A stretch of DNA of 22,964 bases from Thermoplasmata archaeon. Its GTDB lineage: Archaea; Thermoplasmatota; Thermoplasmata; Lutacidiplasmatales; UBA184. Shown here in pieces: positions 7,221 through 14,932 of the stretch (position 1 is its first letter; each line of letters opens with the position of its first letter). Both the position numbers and the translations under genes were made by a program. The stretch covers positions 1-22,964 of the forward strand of contig JASIEC010000042.1 of NCBI GenBank assembly GCA_030046135.1, given 5' to 3'. The notes beneath the pieces were generated by a model. That model was not told the DNA's origin. It saw nothing but the letters and a program-made list of their open reading frames with translations, and searched no databases.

Positions 7221-7817
7221 CTACCGCGGACCCCCGACGGCCTCCTCGAGGAAGAGGCGGTGGACCCTCGGGTCCGAGGAGAGCTCCGGGTGGAACGTGA
7301 GGCCCCAGAGCGAGCCCTGCCTCACTCCGACGACCTCCTGGCCCCGCCGGGCGAGAGGCGTCGCCCTCGCCCCCACCGCGAGGATCCGCGGGGCCCGGAT
7401 GAACACCCCCGGGAACGGGGGGCCCGAGAGCCCCTCCACGGCGACCGGTCCCTCGAACGACTCCCGCTGGGCCCCGTAGTCGTTGCGCCGGACCGTGACG
7501 TCGAGGACACCGAGCGTGGGCGGGTTCGGGCCCGACGGGCTCGCCTCCAGGCGCTCCGCGAGCAGGATCAGCCCCGCGCAGGTCGCGAGCACCGGAAGCC
7601 CGGCCCGGATCTTCTCGATGAGCGGTCGGGCGAGCCCCGCGTCCGCGAGCAGGCGCGCGATCGTGGTCGACTCCCCGCCCGGGAGGAACAGCGCGTCCAC
7701 GGTCTCAAGGTCCGCCGGGGTCCGCACCGCGCGCGGCGAGGGAACCCCCGAGAGCTGCTCGATCGCGCGGAGGTGCTCCGGGACGTCCCCCTGGAGCGCG
7801 AGGACCCCGACGGTCAT
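7221..7817 (-). CDS. pdxT: Pyridoxal 5'-phosphate synthase glutaminase subunit PdxT
   Basis: A 198-residue class I glutaminase that supplies ammonia to PdxS for vitamin B6 (PLP) synthesis. The N-terminus VGVLALQGDVPEH and the oxyanion segment FLPGGESTTI (44-53) are diagnostic. The triad is Cys80 (ATCAGLILL), His176 and Glu178 (TFHPEL). Length is normal. Its ATG overlaps the HMG-CoA reductase stop as ATGA, so it is the last gene of a three-gene overlapping operon. The partner pdxS is not in the window. Confidence 0.95.
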   Translation of the reverse strand: MTVGVLALQGDVPEHLRAIEQLSGVPSPRAVRTPADLETVDALFLPGGESTTIARLLADAGLARPLIEKIRAGLPVLATCAGLILLAERLEASPSGPNPPTLGVLDVTVRRNDYGAQRESFEGPVAVEGLSGPPFPGVFIRAPRILAVGARATPLARRGQEVVGVRQGSLWGLTFHPELSSDPRVHRLFLEEAVGGPR

Positions 7818-9121
7818 CCGGCGGGGCGTCCGTGGAGCGTCTCGACGATCTCCTTCGCGCGGTCGAACCGGATCGCCTTCTCCTCGAGGAGAGTGGCGGC
7901 GACCCGGTCGACCTCGTCGGGTCGGGCCCCCGCGCTCGCCGCGAGGTTCCTCGCGTGCAGCTCCATGTGGCCCCGCTGGATCCCCTCCGTCGCGAGCGCG
8001 CGGAGGGCGGCGAAGTTCTGGGCGAGGCCCACCGCCGCGAGGAGCTCACCGAGCTCGCGGGCGCTCTTCACCCCGAGGACCTTCACGTTCGCCTTCGCGG
8101 TCGGGTGGACCGCGGTCGCCCCCCCGATGAGGCCCACGGGGACCGGCAGCTCGATCGAGCCGACGAGATCGCCCGCCCGGTCCTTCTCGTAGGAGGTGAG
8201 GGGTCGGACGACCGCGTGGTCGTGCGACGCCTGCCACGCCGCGAACGTGTGGGCCCCGCTCTCGATCGCCCGGAAGTCGTTGCCCGTGGCGACGACGACG
8301 CTCGACACGCCGTTCATGATCCCCTTGTTGTGCGTCGCGCAGCGGAACGGGTCGGCCGCGGCGAAGGCGTAGGCGTCCAGGATCGCGTCGACGACCTGGC
8401 TGCCCGAGGCTGTCGGGGTTGCGAGGAGCTCCGCCCGGAACGTCGCCCGGGCGCGCGCGAGACGGTGGACGGCGAGGTTCGAGATGATCCGGAGCACCGC
8501 GCGCCCCCCGGCGAGCCGGGCGAGCTCGGGGGCGAGCTTCTCGCACATCGTGTTGACCGCGTTCATCCCGCCCGCGTCGCGCGCGTCGACGAGCAGATGC
8601 ACGACGACCATCGGGCCCCGGGAGGAGGGGAGGAGCCGCACCTCGACCTCCTTCGCGCCGCCCCCGAACTTGACGAGGACCGGATCGACCGCGTTCGCGG
8701 CCGCGAGCAGCTCCTCCCGTCGGTCGAGGATGCGGTGGCGGGCCGCCGCCGGGTCCGGCACGTCGAGGATCTGGACCTGGCCGATCATCACGGGCGGGGT
8801 GGACGACGTGGAGAACCCGCCCGCCGCCCGGGCGACCTTCGCCGCGTTCGAGGCGGCCGCGACGACGCTCGGCTCCTCGATCGCCATCGGGACGAGATAG
8901 TCCTTCCCGTTGATCCGGAAGTTCGTCGCGATCCCGAGGGGGAGCGGCATCACCCCGACCACGTTCTCGATCATCCGGTCGACGGTCGGAGCGGGGATCC
9001 CGGGCGGGAACTCGTAGGCGCGGAGCTCCTCCTCCGAGAGATCGGCCCATTCCCGGAGGAGCGCGCGCCGCTCCTCGATCGTCCGGCGGTAGAATCCCGA
9101 GATCTCGGAGGAGCGCGTCAT
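7814..9121 (-). CDS. hmgA: HMG-CoA reductase, class II type
   Basis: A 435-residue enzyme that reduces HMG-CoA to mevalonate for archaeal isoprenoid lipids. Class II features are IENVVGVMPLPLGIATNF (51-68), NGKDYLVPM and EEPSVVAA (82-89). The catalytic set is in place: Glu83, Lys266 (THNKGIMNG), Asp282 (GND) and His385 (GHMELHARN), numbering close to that of the Pseudomonas enzyme. The cofactor region has DAGGMN where DAMGMN is common. The start is the ATG at 9121, giving a 4-base overlap with the grpE stop; the upstream open frame is only shadow. Class II enzymes occur in Thermoplasmata and Archaeoglobus, whereas many archaea use class I. NADH versus NADPH preference cannot be read here. Confidence 0.95.
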   Translation of the reverse strand: MTRSSEISGFYRRTIEERRALLREWADLSEEELRAYEFPPGIPAPTVDRMIENVVGVMPLPLGIATNFRINGKDYLVPMAIEEPSVVAAASNAAKVARAAGGFSTSSTPPVMIGQVQILDVPDPAAARHRILDRREELLAAANAVDPVLVKFGGGAKEVEVRLLPSSRGPMVVVHLLVDARDAGGMNAVNTMCEKLAPELARLAGGRAVLRIISNLAVHRLARARATFRAELLATPTASGSQVVDAILDAYAFAAADPFRCATHNKGIMNGVSSVVVATGNDFRAIESGAHTFAAWQASHDHAVVRPLTSYEKDRAGDLVGSIELPVPVGLIGGATAVHPTAKANVKVLGVKSARELGELLAAVGLAQNFAALRALATEGIQRGHMELHARNLAASAGARPDEVDRVAATLLEEKAIRFDRAKEIVETLHGRPAG

Positions 9122-9678
9122 GCGTCCGTCTCCTCGGCGCTGTCGGGCGGCGGCGCGTCCTCCGCCGCCGCGGGGGACGGGGGCGTGCGGGCGATGACGA
9201 CCTTCGCGGGCCGCAGGAGACCCCCGAAGAAGCGGTACCCTTGCTGGACGATCTCGGCGACGGCCCCGTCGGGGACGCCGTCCTTCGCCGCGGTCTCCCC
9301 GACCGCCTCCGCCTCGTCCGCCCGGAACGGCTGGCCGACCTCGGCGACCGCCTCGACGCCCTGGTGCTTCAGGAATTTGAGCCACTCGCGCTCGAGGAGC
9401 TCCATCCCCTTCCGGAGAGGGTCGCTCGGCGAGAGGTGGGACCGGGCCGACAAGGCGGCCTGGAACGCCTCCGTGATCGGGAGGAGGTCCCGAAGGAGGG
9501 CCCCGCGCGCCTGACGGGTCACGCTCTCACGCTCCCGCTCGGCTCTCCGGCGGAAGTTCTCGAAGTCCGCGAGGAGGTACTTGAATCGGGTCTCCCAATC
9601 TTCGGGAGGAGGCGAGGGGACCTCCGGGCGGGCGGCGGGCGCATCCTCGGGAGGCGCCTCGGCGGGGTCGTCCGGCAT
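9118..9678 (-). CDS. grpE: Nucleotide exchange factor GrpE
   Basis: A 186-residue cochaperone that releases ADP from DnaK. After an acidic, Pro-rich leader (1-27), the long dimerising helix runs through WETRFKYLLADFENFRRRAERER. The beta-domain part follows with GQPFRADEAEAVG and VQQGYRFFGGLLRPAKVVIA, the usual GrpE ending. A Pro/Ala/Glu tail closes the protein. It is the first gene of the minus-strand operon with HMG-CoA reductase and pdxT, with no dnaK or dnaJ next to it, which is unusual because these genes often cluster. Archaeal DnaK systems are generally thought to come from bacteria. The start at 9678 has a TATA-like element about 33 bases upstream. Confidence 0.94.
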   Translation of the reverse strand: MPDDPAEAPPEDAPAARPEVPSPPPEDWETRFKYLLADFENFRRRAERERESVTRQARGALLRDLLPITEAFQAALSARSHLSPSDPLRKGMELLEREWLKFLKHQGVEAVAEVGQPFRADEAEAVGETAAKDGVPDGAVAEIVQQGYRFFGGLLRPAKVVIARTPPSPAAAEDAPPPDSAEETDA

Positions 9679-9706
9679 GGGGGTCGAGAGCCGGAGGAGG
9701 CACTCC

Positions 9707-9714
9707 GCTCTTAG
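9707..9714 (-). promoter_or_regulatory. TATA-like element for the grpE operon, inside a small dyad
   Basis: Minus strand CGCTAAGAG core, about 33 bases before the grpE ATG. The element is embedded in CCGCTCTTAGCGG (9705-9717), an inverted repeat with 5-base arms, which could mark a regulator site. The function is untested. Confidence 0.4.
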
Positions 9715-9858
9715 CGGTGCCGGGCCGCGGGGCCCGGGCTCTCCGGCGGGTCGGTCCGGGGGCGACCGGAGGCCCGGATCGCACCCTCCGGGACGGGTCC
9801 AGGGCCCCCCCGGAAACCAACCGATTCCGGGGGTCGAATTTCTCGCCCGGACGAAGGG

Positions 9859-9864
9859 TTATAA
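9859..9864 (+). promoter_or_regulatory. TATA box for the gyrB operon
   Basis: GGTTATAACG, one of the clearest TATA boxes in the window. It is about 51 bases before the gyrB ATG, so transcription should begin near 9886-9890 and the message should have a leader of about 25 bases, unlike most genes here. Confidence 0.6.
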
Positions 9865-9887
9865 CGCGTGGTCGGCTCAGATTTCTC

Positions 9888-9903
9888 GGCGGTAGCGACC
9901 GCC
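9888..9903 (+). repeat. Inverted repeat in the gyrB leader
   Basis: GGCGGTAGCGACCGCC: two 6-base arms around a 4-base AGCG loop. It sits between the predicted transcription start and the gyrB ATG at 9912, so it would form a hairpin at the very 5' end of the message or act as an operator in DNA. Confidence 0.55.
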
Positions 9904-9911
9904 GATTTCCG

Positions 9912-11828
9912 ATGGCTCCACCCCCCTCCTCCGTCCCCGCCTACGACGCCAGTTCGATCCAGATCCTGGAGGGCCTTTCGGCCGTCCGTCGCCGCCCCGG
10001 AATGTACATCGGATCGACCGACGCGCGGGGCCTCCACCACTTGGTCTACGAGGTCGTCGACAACTCGATCGACGAGGTGCTCGCCGGGGCGTGCTCGCGG
10101 ATCGAGGTGACGATTCACGTGGACGGATCGTGCTCCGTCGCCGACGACGGTCGGGGGATCCCCGTCGAGAACCACCCCAAGTACAACCGCCCCGCCCTCG
10201 AGATCGTCATGACGGTCCTCCACGCCGGCTCGAAGTTCGACCGGACCGCCTACAAGGTCTCCGGAGGATTGCACGGGGTCGGCGTCCACGTCGTGAACGC
10301 GCTCTCCGAGTGGCTCGAGGTCCGCGTCCGCCGGGACGGGCACGAGTACTTCCAGAGATACGAGCGGGGTGCCCCCGTCGCGCCGCTCCGGGTCGACGGC
10401 CCCGCGACGACGACGGGGACGACGACGCGGTTCAAGCCGGACGGGACGATCCTCGAGTCGACGGAGTTCGACGCGGAGACGATCGCCCGGCGCCTGAAGG
10501 AGCTTTCGTTCCTCAACGCCGGCGTGACGATCGTGTTCCGCGACGAGAGGAGCGGTCGGGAGGAGACGCTCCACCACGCCGGGGGGATTGCCGAGTTCGT
10601 CGAGGACCTGAACCAGGCGTCGACCGCGCTGTTCCGGCCCCCGATCTTCCTGCACGCGAAGAAGGAGACGACCGACATCGAGGTCGCGCTCCAGTACACC
10701 GACGGCTACAACGAGGCGAGCCTCGCGTTCGTGAACAACATCAACACGATGGACGGCGGGACCCACGTCGTCGGCTTCCGCTCCGCCCTCACCCGCACGC
10801 TCAACGACTACGCCCGCGGCCGGGGGTTCGTGAAGGGCGAGCAGGAGGGGCTCACCGGCGAGGACGTCCGGGAGGGACTCACGAGCGTGCTGTCGGTGAA
10901 GGTCCTCGAGCCGCAGTTCGAGGGCCAGACGAAGGCGAGGCTCGGGAACTCCGAGGTGAAGGGCCAGGTCGAGAGCGCGGTGAGCCTGAAGCTCGCGGAG
11001 TACCTAGAGGAGCACCCGTCGATCGGCCAGGCGCTCGTCGCGAAGGCCCTCCAGGCCGCGCAAGCGCGCGAGGCCGCGCGCAAGGCGCGGGAGCTCACTC
11101 GGCGCAAGGGCCTGCTCGAGGGAGGCGGCCTCCCGGGGAAGCTCGCGGACTGCCATTCGCGCGACCCCGCCCTCTCCGAGCTGTTCATCGTGGAGGGGGA
11201 CAGCGCCGGCGGGACGGCGAAGCAGGGGCGGGACCGGGAGTTCCAGGCGATCCTGCCGCTCCGCGGGAAGATCCTGAACGTCGAGAAGGCGAGGCTCGAC
11301 CGGATGCTCCAGAACGACGGGATCCGGTCCCTGATCACCGCGATCGGGATCGGGATCGGCGACGAGCAGGATGTCTCGCGCCTGCGCTACCACAAGGTGA
11401 TCCTGATGACCGACGCCGACGTCGACGGCTCGCACATCCGGACGCTCCTGCTCACCCTCTTCTATCGGAAGATGCCCGTCCTCGTCTCCGAGGGGCATGT
11501 CTACATCGCGCAGGCCCCGCTCTACCGCGTCCAGAAGGGCTCGCGCGTCGCCTACGCCTACACCGAGGAGGAGCGGGACGCCGCCATCGAGGAGTTCGGC
11601 GGGGCGAAGGGGATCACGATCCAGCGGTACAAGGGGCTCGGCGAGATGAACGCGGAGCAGCTCGCCGAGACGACGATGCGTCCCGGGGCCCGCTCCCTCC
11701 AGCGCGTGACGATCGAGGACGCCGCCCGGGCGAACGAGCTGCTCCAGGTCCTGATGGGCGAAGAGGTCGAGCCCCGGCGCCACTACATCGAGCAGCACGC
11801 GGTCGAGGCGACGAACCTCGACATCTAG
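9912..11828 (+). CDS. gyrB: DNA gyrase subunit B
   Basis: A 638-residue ATPase/TOPRIM subunit of the type IIA topoisomerase that introduces negative supercoils with GyrA. The GHKL ATPase region has YEVVDNSIDEVL (Glu47, Asn51), VADDGRGIPV (76-85) and SGGLHGVGVHVVNAL (117-131). The transducer follows. The TOPRIM domain has EGDSAGGTAKQGRDREFQA, LPLRGKILNVEKARLDR and DADVDGSHIRTLLLT. The C-terminus has QRYKGLGEMNAEQLAETTM. The length is that of compact GyrB without the large insert of Gram-negative proteins. Start ATG 9912 opens at MAPPPSSVPAYDASSIQILEGL; the open frame further upstream contains the promoter and is not coding. gyrA is not adjacent. Two genes follow in the same direction. Confidence 0.97.
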   Translation: MAPPPSSVPAYDASSIQILEGLSAVRRRPGMYIGSTDARGLHHLVYEVVDNSIDEVLAGACSRIEVTIHVDGSCSVADDGRGIPVENHPKYNRPALEIVMTVLHAGSKFDRTAYKVSGGLHGVGVHVVNALSEWLEVRVRRDGHEYFQRYERGAPVAPLRVDGPATTTGTTTRFKPDGTILESTEFDAETIARRLKELSFLNAGVTIVFRDERSGREETLHHAGGIAEFVEDLNQASTALFRPPIFLHAKKETTDIEVALQYTDGYNEASLAFVNNINTMDGGTHVVGFRSALTRTLNDYARGRGFVKGEQEGLTGEDVREGLTSVLSVKVLEPQFEGQTKARLGNSEVKGQVESAVSLKLAEYLEEHPSIGQALVAKALQAAQAREAARKARELTRRKGLLEGGGLPGKLADCHSRDPALSELFIVEGDSAGGTAKQGRDREFQAILPLRGKILNVEKARLDRMLQNDGIRSLITAIGIGIGDEQDVSRLRYHKVILMTDADVDGSHIRTLLLTLFYRKMPVLVSEGHVYIAQAPLYRVQKGSRVAYAYTEEERDAAIEEFGGAKGITIQRYKGLGEMNAEQLAETTMRPGARSLQRVTIEDAARANELLQVLMGEEVEPRRHYIEQHAVEATNLDI

Positions 11829-11846
11829 GGGCCGGGCCGGGGCGAG

Positions 11847-12293
11847 ATGGCGGCCGGCGCGAACGATCCTCCGTCGAACGCTCCCGGCGGGCCCCGGGCG
11901 GAGCCGTCCGCCGGGTCGCGAAGGCCCCGGCGGTACTGGCACCGGGTGGGCGCCTCGGTCGGCGCGATCGGGCTCGTCCTCGCGATCGGCACGTTCGGCC
12001 TCCACGCCCTCGCGAGCGTGAGCTACCTCAACGCGTTCTACTTCGAGAGCATGCTCGCGACGGGCCAGGGCCCGCCGTTCCCCCTCACCACGGGCGCCTC
12101 GAAGCTGTTCGCCTCGGCGATGGCGTTCGTCTCCGTCGGCTCGGTCGTCACCGGCCTCGTCTTCGTCCTGGGCCCGCTCGCCGGCCGGCTCTGGCGCGAG
12201 GGGATCCAGAAGGCCGAGGAGGAGGCGCGGAGGCTCGAACGCCGCTGGGAGAGGTCCCGCGACCCGCCCGGGCCGAGGGGGCCCGGGCCGTGA
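11847..12293 (+). CDS. Small two-helix membrane protein resembling a K+ channel pore module
   Basis: A 148-residue protein with no sure family name. A basic, Pro-rich N-terminus (1-33) is followed by helix TM1 at about 35-57, an amphipathic segment SYLNAFYFESML (59-70), the loop ATGQGPPFPLTTGASKLF (71-88), TM2 at about 88-113, and a basic C-terminal helix to about 140. The order TM1, YF-rich pore-like helix, TxGxG-like loop, P-T-G-KLF, TM2 matches two-helix potassium channels, where the filter is TVGYG. Here it reads ATGQG, so selectivity would differ or be lost. It starts 18 bases after gyrB and overlaps the deaminase start by 4 bases (GTGA), so it is in that operon. The coding call is secure; the channel idea is inference. 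Confidence 0.75.
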   Translation: MAAGANDPPSNAPGGPRAEPSAGSRRPRRYWHRVGASVGAIGLVLAIGTFGLHALASVSYLNAFYFESMLATGQGPPFPLTTGASKLFASAMAFVSVGSVVTGLVFVLGPLAGRLWREGIQKAEEEARRLERRWERSRDPPGPRGPGP

Positions 12294-13609
12294 CGCCCGC
12301 CGAGAGGTCGCGTCCGCTGGTCGTCCGCGACGCCCTGCTCGTCACCCAGGACGCGCGTCGGGCGATCGTGCGGGGCGACCTCCGCGTCGAGGGGGGCCGG
12401 TTCACGCACGTGGGGGCGAGCGCTCCGACCGACGGGGCCGACGTCGTCGACGGCCGGCGGTTCGCGGCCGTCCCCGGGTTCGTCAACGCGCACACGCACG
12501 TCGCGATGAGCGTGCTGCGAGGGCTCGCCGACGACCTCGAGCTCGACGGGTTCCTGGGCCGGCTCTTCGCGGTCGACGCGAAGCGGACGGAGCGGGACGT
12601 CGAGGCGGGGGCGCGGGCCGGGATCGCGGAGATGCTGCTCGGCGGGACGACGTCGTTCCTCGACCTCTACTACTTCGAGGACGCCGTGGCGCGGGCCGCG
12701 GAGTCGCTCGGCATCCGGGCGTTCCTCGGCTGGGCGGTCCTCGATGCCGACAAGACGACCCAGGCGGGGGACCCTCTCGACAACGCCCGGGGCTTCCTCG
12801 ACCGGTGGGCCCGCCACGAGCTCGTTACGCCGCTCGTCGCGCCGCAGGGGGTCTACGTCTGCGGCCGGGAGACGTGGCTCCGGGCTCGCGAGCTCGCGGA
12901 GCAGGCGGGGACGCTCTGCCACTTCCACCTCTCGGAGACGCGCAAGGAGGTCCACGACCACGAGGAGCGGACCGGCCGACGGCCCGCGGTGTGGCTCGAG
13001 GAGATCGGTTTCTTCACCGGCCGCTCGGTCGCGGCCCACGCGGTCTGGCTCACGGGGGAGGAGATCTCGATCCTCGGCCGGCGCGCGGTCGGGATCGCGC
13101 ACTGCCCGAGTTCGAACCTGAAGCTCGCCTCGGGGGGCGTCGCGCCGCTCGTGGAGCTGCGCGAGGCCGGGGCGCCGCTGGGCCTCGGGACCGACTCGGT
13201 CGCGAGCAACAACTCGGTCTCGATGCTGCGGGAGATGCACGTCGCGGGGCTCCTGCAGAAGCACCAGCGCTGGGACGCGACGGTGTTCCCCGCGCAGGAG
13301 CTCCTCGACCTCGCCACGATCGGCGGGGCGCAGCTCCTCGGCCGGTCGGCCGAGGTCGGCTCGATCGAGGTCGGCAAGCGCGCCGACTTCTCGCTCTTCC
13401 GCCTCGACCACCCGTCGCTCGCCCCGGCTCGGCCCGAGGCGATCGTCTCCCATCTCGCCTACTCCGCCTCCGAGGAGGCGATCGACTCCGTCTACGTCGA
13501 GGGTCGCCCGGTCGTGAGGGCGCGGGCCCTAGTGAGGGGGAACGCGTCCGAGATCCGGGCGGCCGGCGAGGCGGCCGCCGAGGCGCTCTGGCCCGCGTCC
13601 CCGCGCTAG
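12290..13609 (+). CDS. Amidohydrolase: MTA/SAH/5'-deoxyadenosine deaminase type
   Basis: A 439-residue metal-dependent deaminase of the ATZ/TRZ family. Archaeal members deaminate 5'-methylthioadenosine, S-adenosylhomocysteine or 5'-deoxyadenosine to inosine products for recycling SAM by-products. Metal and catalytic residues: His68 and His70 (NAHTHVAMSVLRG), His213 with Glu216 (HFHLSE), His250 (AAHAVWL), and Asp302 (LGTDSVASNNSVSM). The motif AHCPSSNLKLASG (270-282) is also typical of this subfamily. The GTG at 12290 overlaps the membrane-protein stop. The stop TAG shares the CTAG with the convergent LplA-like gene. Exact substrate is inferred from the family; guanine deaminase or chlorohydrolase activity is less likely. 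Confidence 0.9.
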   Translation: MTPAERSRPLVVRDALLVTQDARRAIVRGDLRVEGGRFTHVGASAPTDGADVVDGRRFAAVPGFVNAHTHVAMSVLRGLADDLELDGFLGRLFAVDAKRTERDVEAGARAGIAEMLLGGTTSFLDLYYFEDAVARAAESLGIRAFLGWAVLDADKTTQAGDPLDNARGFLDRWARHELVTPLVAPQGVYVCGRETWLRARELAEQAGTLCHFHLSETRKEVHDHEERTGRRPAVWLEEIGFFTGRSVAAHAVWLTGEEISILGRRAVGIAHCPSSNLKLASGGVAPLVELREAGAPLGLGTDSVASNNSVSMLREMHVAGLLQKHQRWDATVFPAQELLDLATIGGAQLLGRSAEVGSIEVGKRADFSLFRLDHPSLAPARPEAIVSHLAYSASEEAIDSVYVEGRPVVRARALVRGNASEIRAAGEAAAEALWPASPR

Positions 13610-14310
13610 GCCCTTCGCGGCGACGCCTCGAGATCCGCGAGGATCGCGGCCTCGAGGCGGGTGGCGAGATCCTCGCTCGAGGCCGAGATCCCGAGGTCCC
13701 GAAGGCCCGTCAGGCGCTCGGAGAGCCCCGGCGGGGAGAGGCCGAAGATCCGATCGATCGCGTCCCGGTCGAGTCCGACCGAGATCGCTCCCTGGTGGAG
13801 GAGAGCGGCGGCGGTCGCATGCTGCGCGGCGCCCCCGAGGATCCTCCCCCGCGCTGCCAGCACCTGGCCCCGGGCGCTCAGGGTGCAGTACCGCTCGGAG
13901 ACGCCGGGCGCAGGGATCCAGGCACCGTCGAGCCCGAGGCCGGCGAGGAACGTGACGGCCCCCCGGCCCAGGCGACCGTAGGCGCGCGCGAAGTCGCGGC
14001 CGACGCGCGGGTTGGAGCGGGGCAAAACGACCGACCACGTGAGGTCGCCCGCGAGGTGGAGGAGACCCGTCCCGCCGGTCGTCCGGCGGACGACGTCGAA
14101 TCCCTGCGCGACCGCCGCGCTGGCGAGCGGTGTGGGCCAGGGGTCGCCGACGCCGCAGGAGAGCGACGCCTGGCCGAGGACCGAGACGCGGATGCTCAAC
14201 TGCCCCGCTCGGAGCGAACTCTCGTCCGCGTCGACCGCGCGCGAGAGCGTGCGCCGTGGCTCGTCCCGCGAGGAGGAGCCGGAGCGTCCGTCCGGCCCGA
14301 TCCCGCCCAT
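13606..14310 (-). CDS. Lipoate-protein ligase A-like protein with altered catalytic lysine
   Basis: A protein of about 234 residues in the LplA/LipB/BirA-like fold family that attaches lipoyl or octanoyl groups to carrier domains. The signature FDVVRRTTGGTGLLHLAGDLTWSVV matches the family's RRxSGGGAVFHDxGNLNYS strand. The later GRILGGAAQ and ALLHQGAISV match the GRKIxGSAQ and HGTLL motifs. The family's lysine that contacts the acyl-adenylate is Arg here (codon AGG), so normal ligation is doubtful. The N-terminal region before the GG motif is short. The ATG at 14310 is the first good start; a divergent TATA element lies 44 bases upstream. It could be an acyltransferase variant or a non-catalytic carrier-binding protein. 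Confidence 0.72.
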   Translation of the reverse strand: MGGIGPDGRSGSSSRDEPRRTLSRAVDADESSLRAGQLSIRVSVLGQASLSCGVGDPWPTPLASAAVAQGFDVVRRTTGGTGLLHLAGDLTWSVVLPRSNPRVGRDFARAYGRLGRGAVTFLAGLGLDGAWIPAPGVSERYCTLSARGQVLAARGRILGGAAQHATAAALLHQGAISVGLDRDAIDRIFGLSPPGLSERLTGLRDLGISASSEDLATRLEAAILADLEASPRRA

Positions 14311-14350
14311 CGCCCCCGGCCCCGAGCTCAGGGGGCCCGGGTCCTCCAAA

Positions 14351-14357
14351 GGATATG
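14351..14357 (+). promoter_or_regulatory. TATA element for the thioredoxin-fold gene
   Basis: GGATATG, centred 27 bases before the GTG at 14381, predicting a leaderless message and supporting that start. Read on the other strand (CATATCC) it is 44 bases before the LplA-like ATG and might serve both genes. Confidence 0.55.
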
Positions 14358-14380
14358 AACGCTCGCGAGCTCCCCGCGAC

Positions 14381-14932
14381 GTGGCCGAACTCTCTACGTT
14401 CCGGCTCCGGCCGGGGGATCCTGCGCCCGACTTCGCCCTCCCCGGCGTCGACGGCTCGACGCACCGGCTCGCCGATTTCGCGGAGTCGCCCCTCTTCCTG
14501 GCTGTCTTCTGGTGCAACCACTGCCCGTACGTGCAGGCGTGGGAGTCCCGGATGGTCGACCTCGGCCGGGCGTACGGCCCGAAGGGGGTCGGGATCGTCC
14601 TGATCAACTCGAACGACGCCGAGGCGTACCCGGACGACCGGTTCGAGTCGATGGAGCGCCGGGCCCACGAGAAGCAGTACCCGTTCCCGTACCTCCGCGA
14701 CGAGTCGCAGGACGTCGCTCGCGCCTACGGGGGCCTCGTCACCCCGCACCCGATGCTGTTCGACCGGAATCGCCGACTCCTGTTCCAGGGCAAGATCGAC
14801 AACGACCACCAGCACCCGAACCGGGCGACGGAGAAGTACCTCGAGCGCGCGATCGGCCAGGCGCTCGCGGGAAAGCCCGTCTCACCGTCCGAGGTGTCGG
14901 TGGCGGGCTGCACGATCAAGTGGCGTAGCTAG
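14381..14932 (+). CDS. Thioredoxin-fold redox protein (AhpC/TSA-redoxin-like, CxxC)
   Basis: A 183-residue cytosolic redoxin. GDPAPDFALPGVDGSTHRLADF (12-33) is the AhpC/TSA entry, and FWCNHCPYV (43-51) is the active site with Cys45 and Cys48 in a CNHC motif. TPHPMLFDRNRRLLFQGKIDN has the cis-Pro segment, and the final SVAGCTIKWRS, with its Cys, is typical of this redoxin subgroup. It probably acts as a disulfide reductase or peroxidase; electron donor unknown. The start is GTG, set by the TATA element 27 bases upstream. Its 3' end overlaps the convergent nop5 gene by 51 bases. Confidence 0.88.
   Translation: MAELSTFRLRPGDPAPDFALPGVDGSTHRLADFAESPLFLAVFWCNHCPYVQAWESRMVDLGRAYGPKGVGIVLINSNDAEAYPDDRFESMERRAHEKQYPFPYLRDESQDVARAYGGLVTPHPMLFDRNRRLLFQGKIDNDHQHPNRATEKYLERAIGQALAGKPVSPSEVSVAGCTIKWRS

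Noticed and set aside
9717..9911. N-terminal extension of GyrB from an upstream GTG
   Set aside because: The stretch contains a clear TATA box and a hairpin, and GyrB homology begins just after the ATG at 9912.
10091..12289. A very long open frame running through gyrB in another reading frame, joined to the deaminase
   Set aside because: The part before 12290 is Arg/Pro/Gly-rich with no protein-like pattern and lies over gyrB, whose motifs are unambiguous. Only the final 439 codons, from the GTG at 12290, are real.
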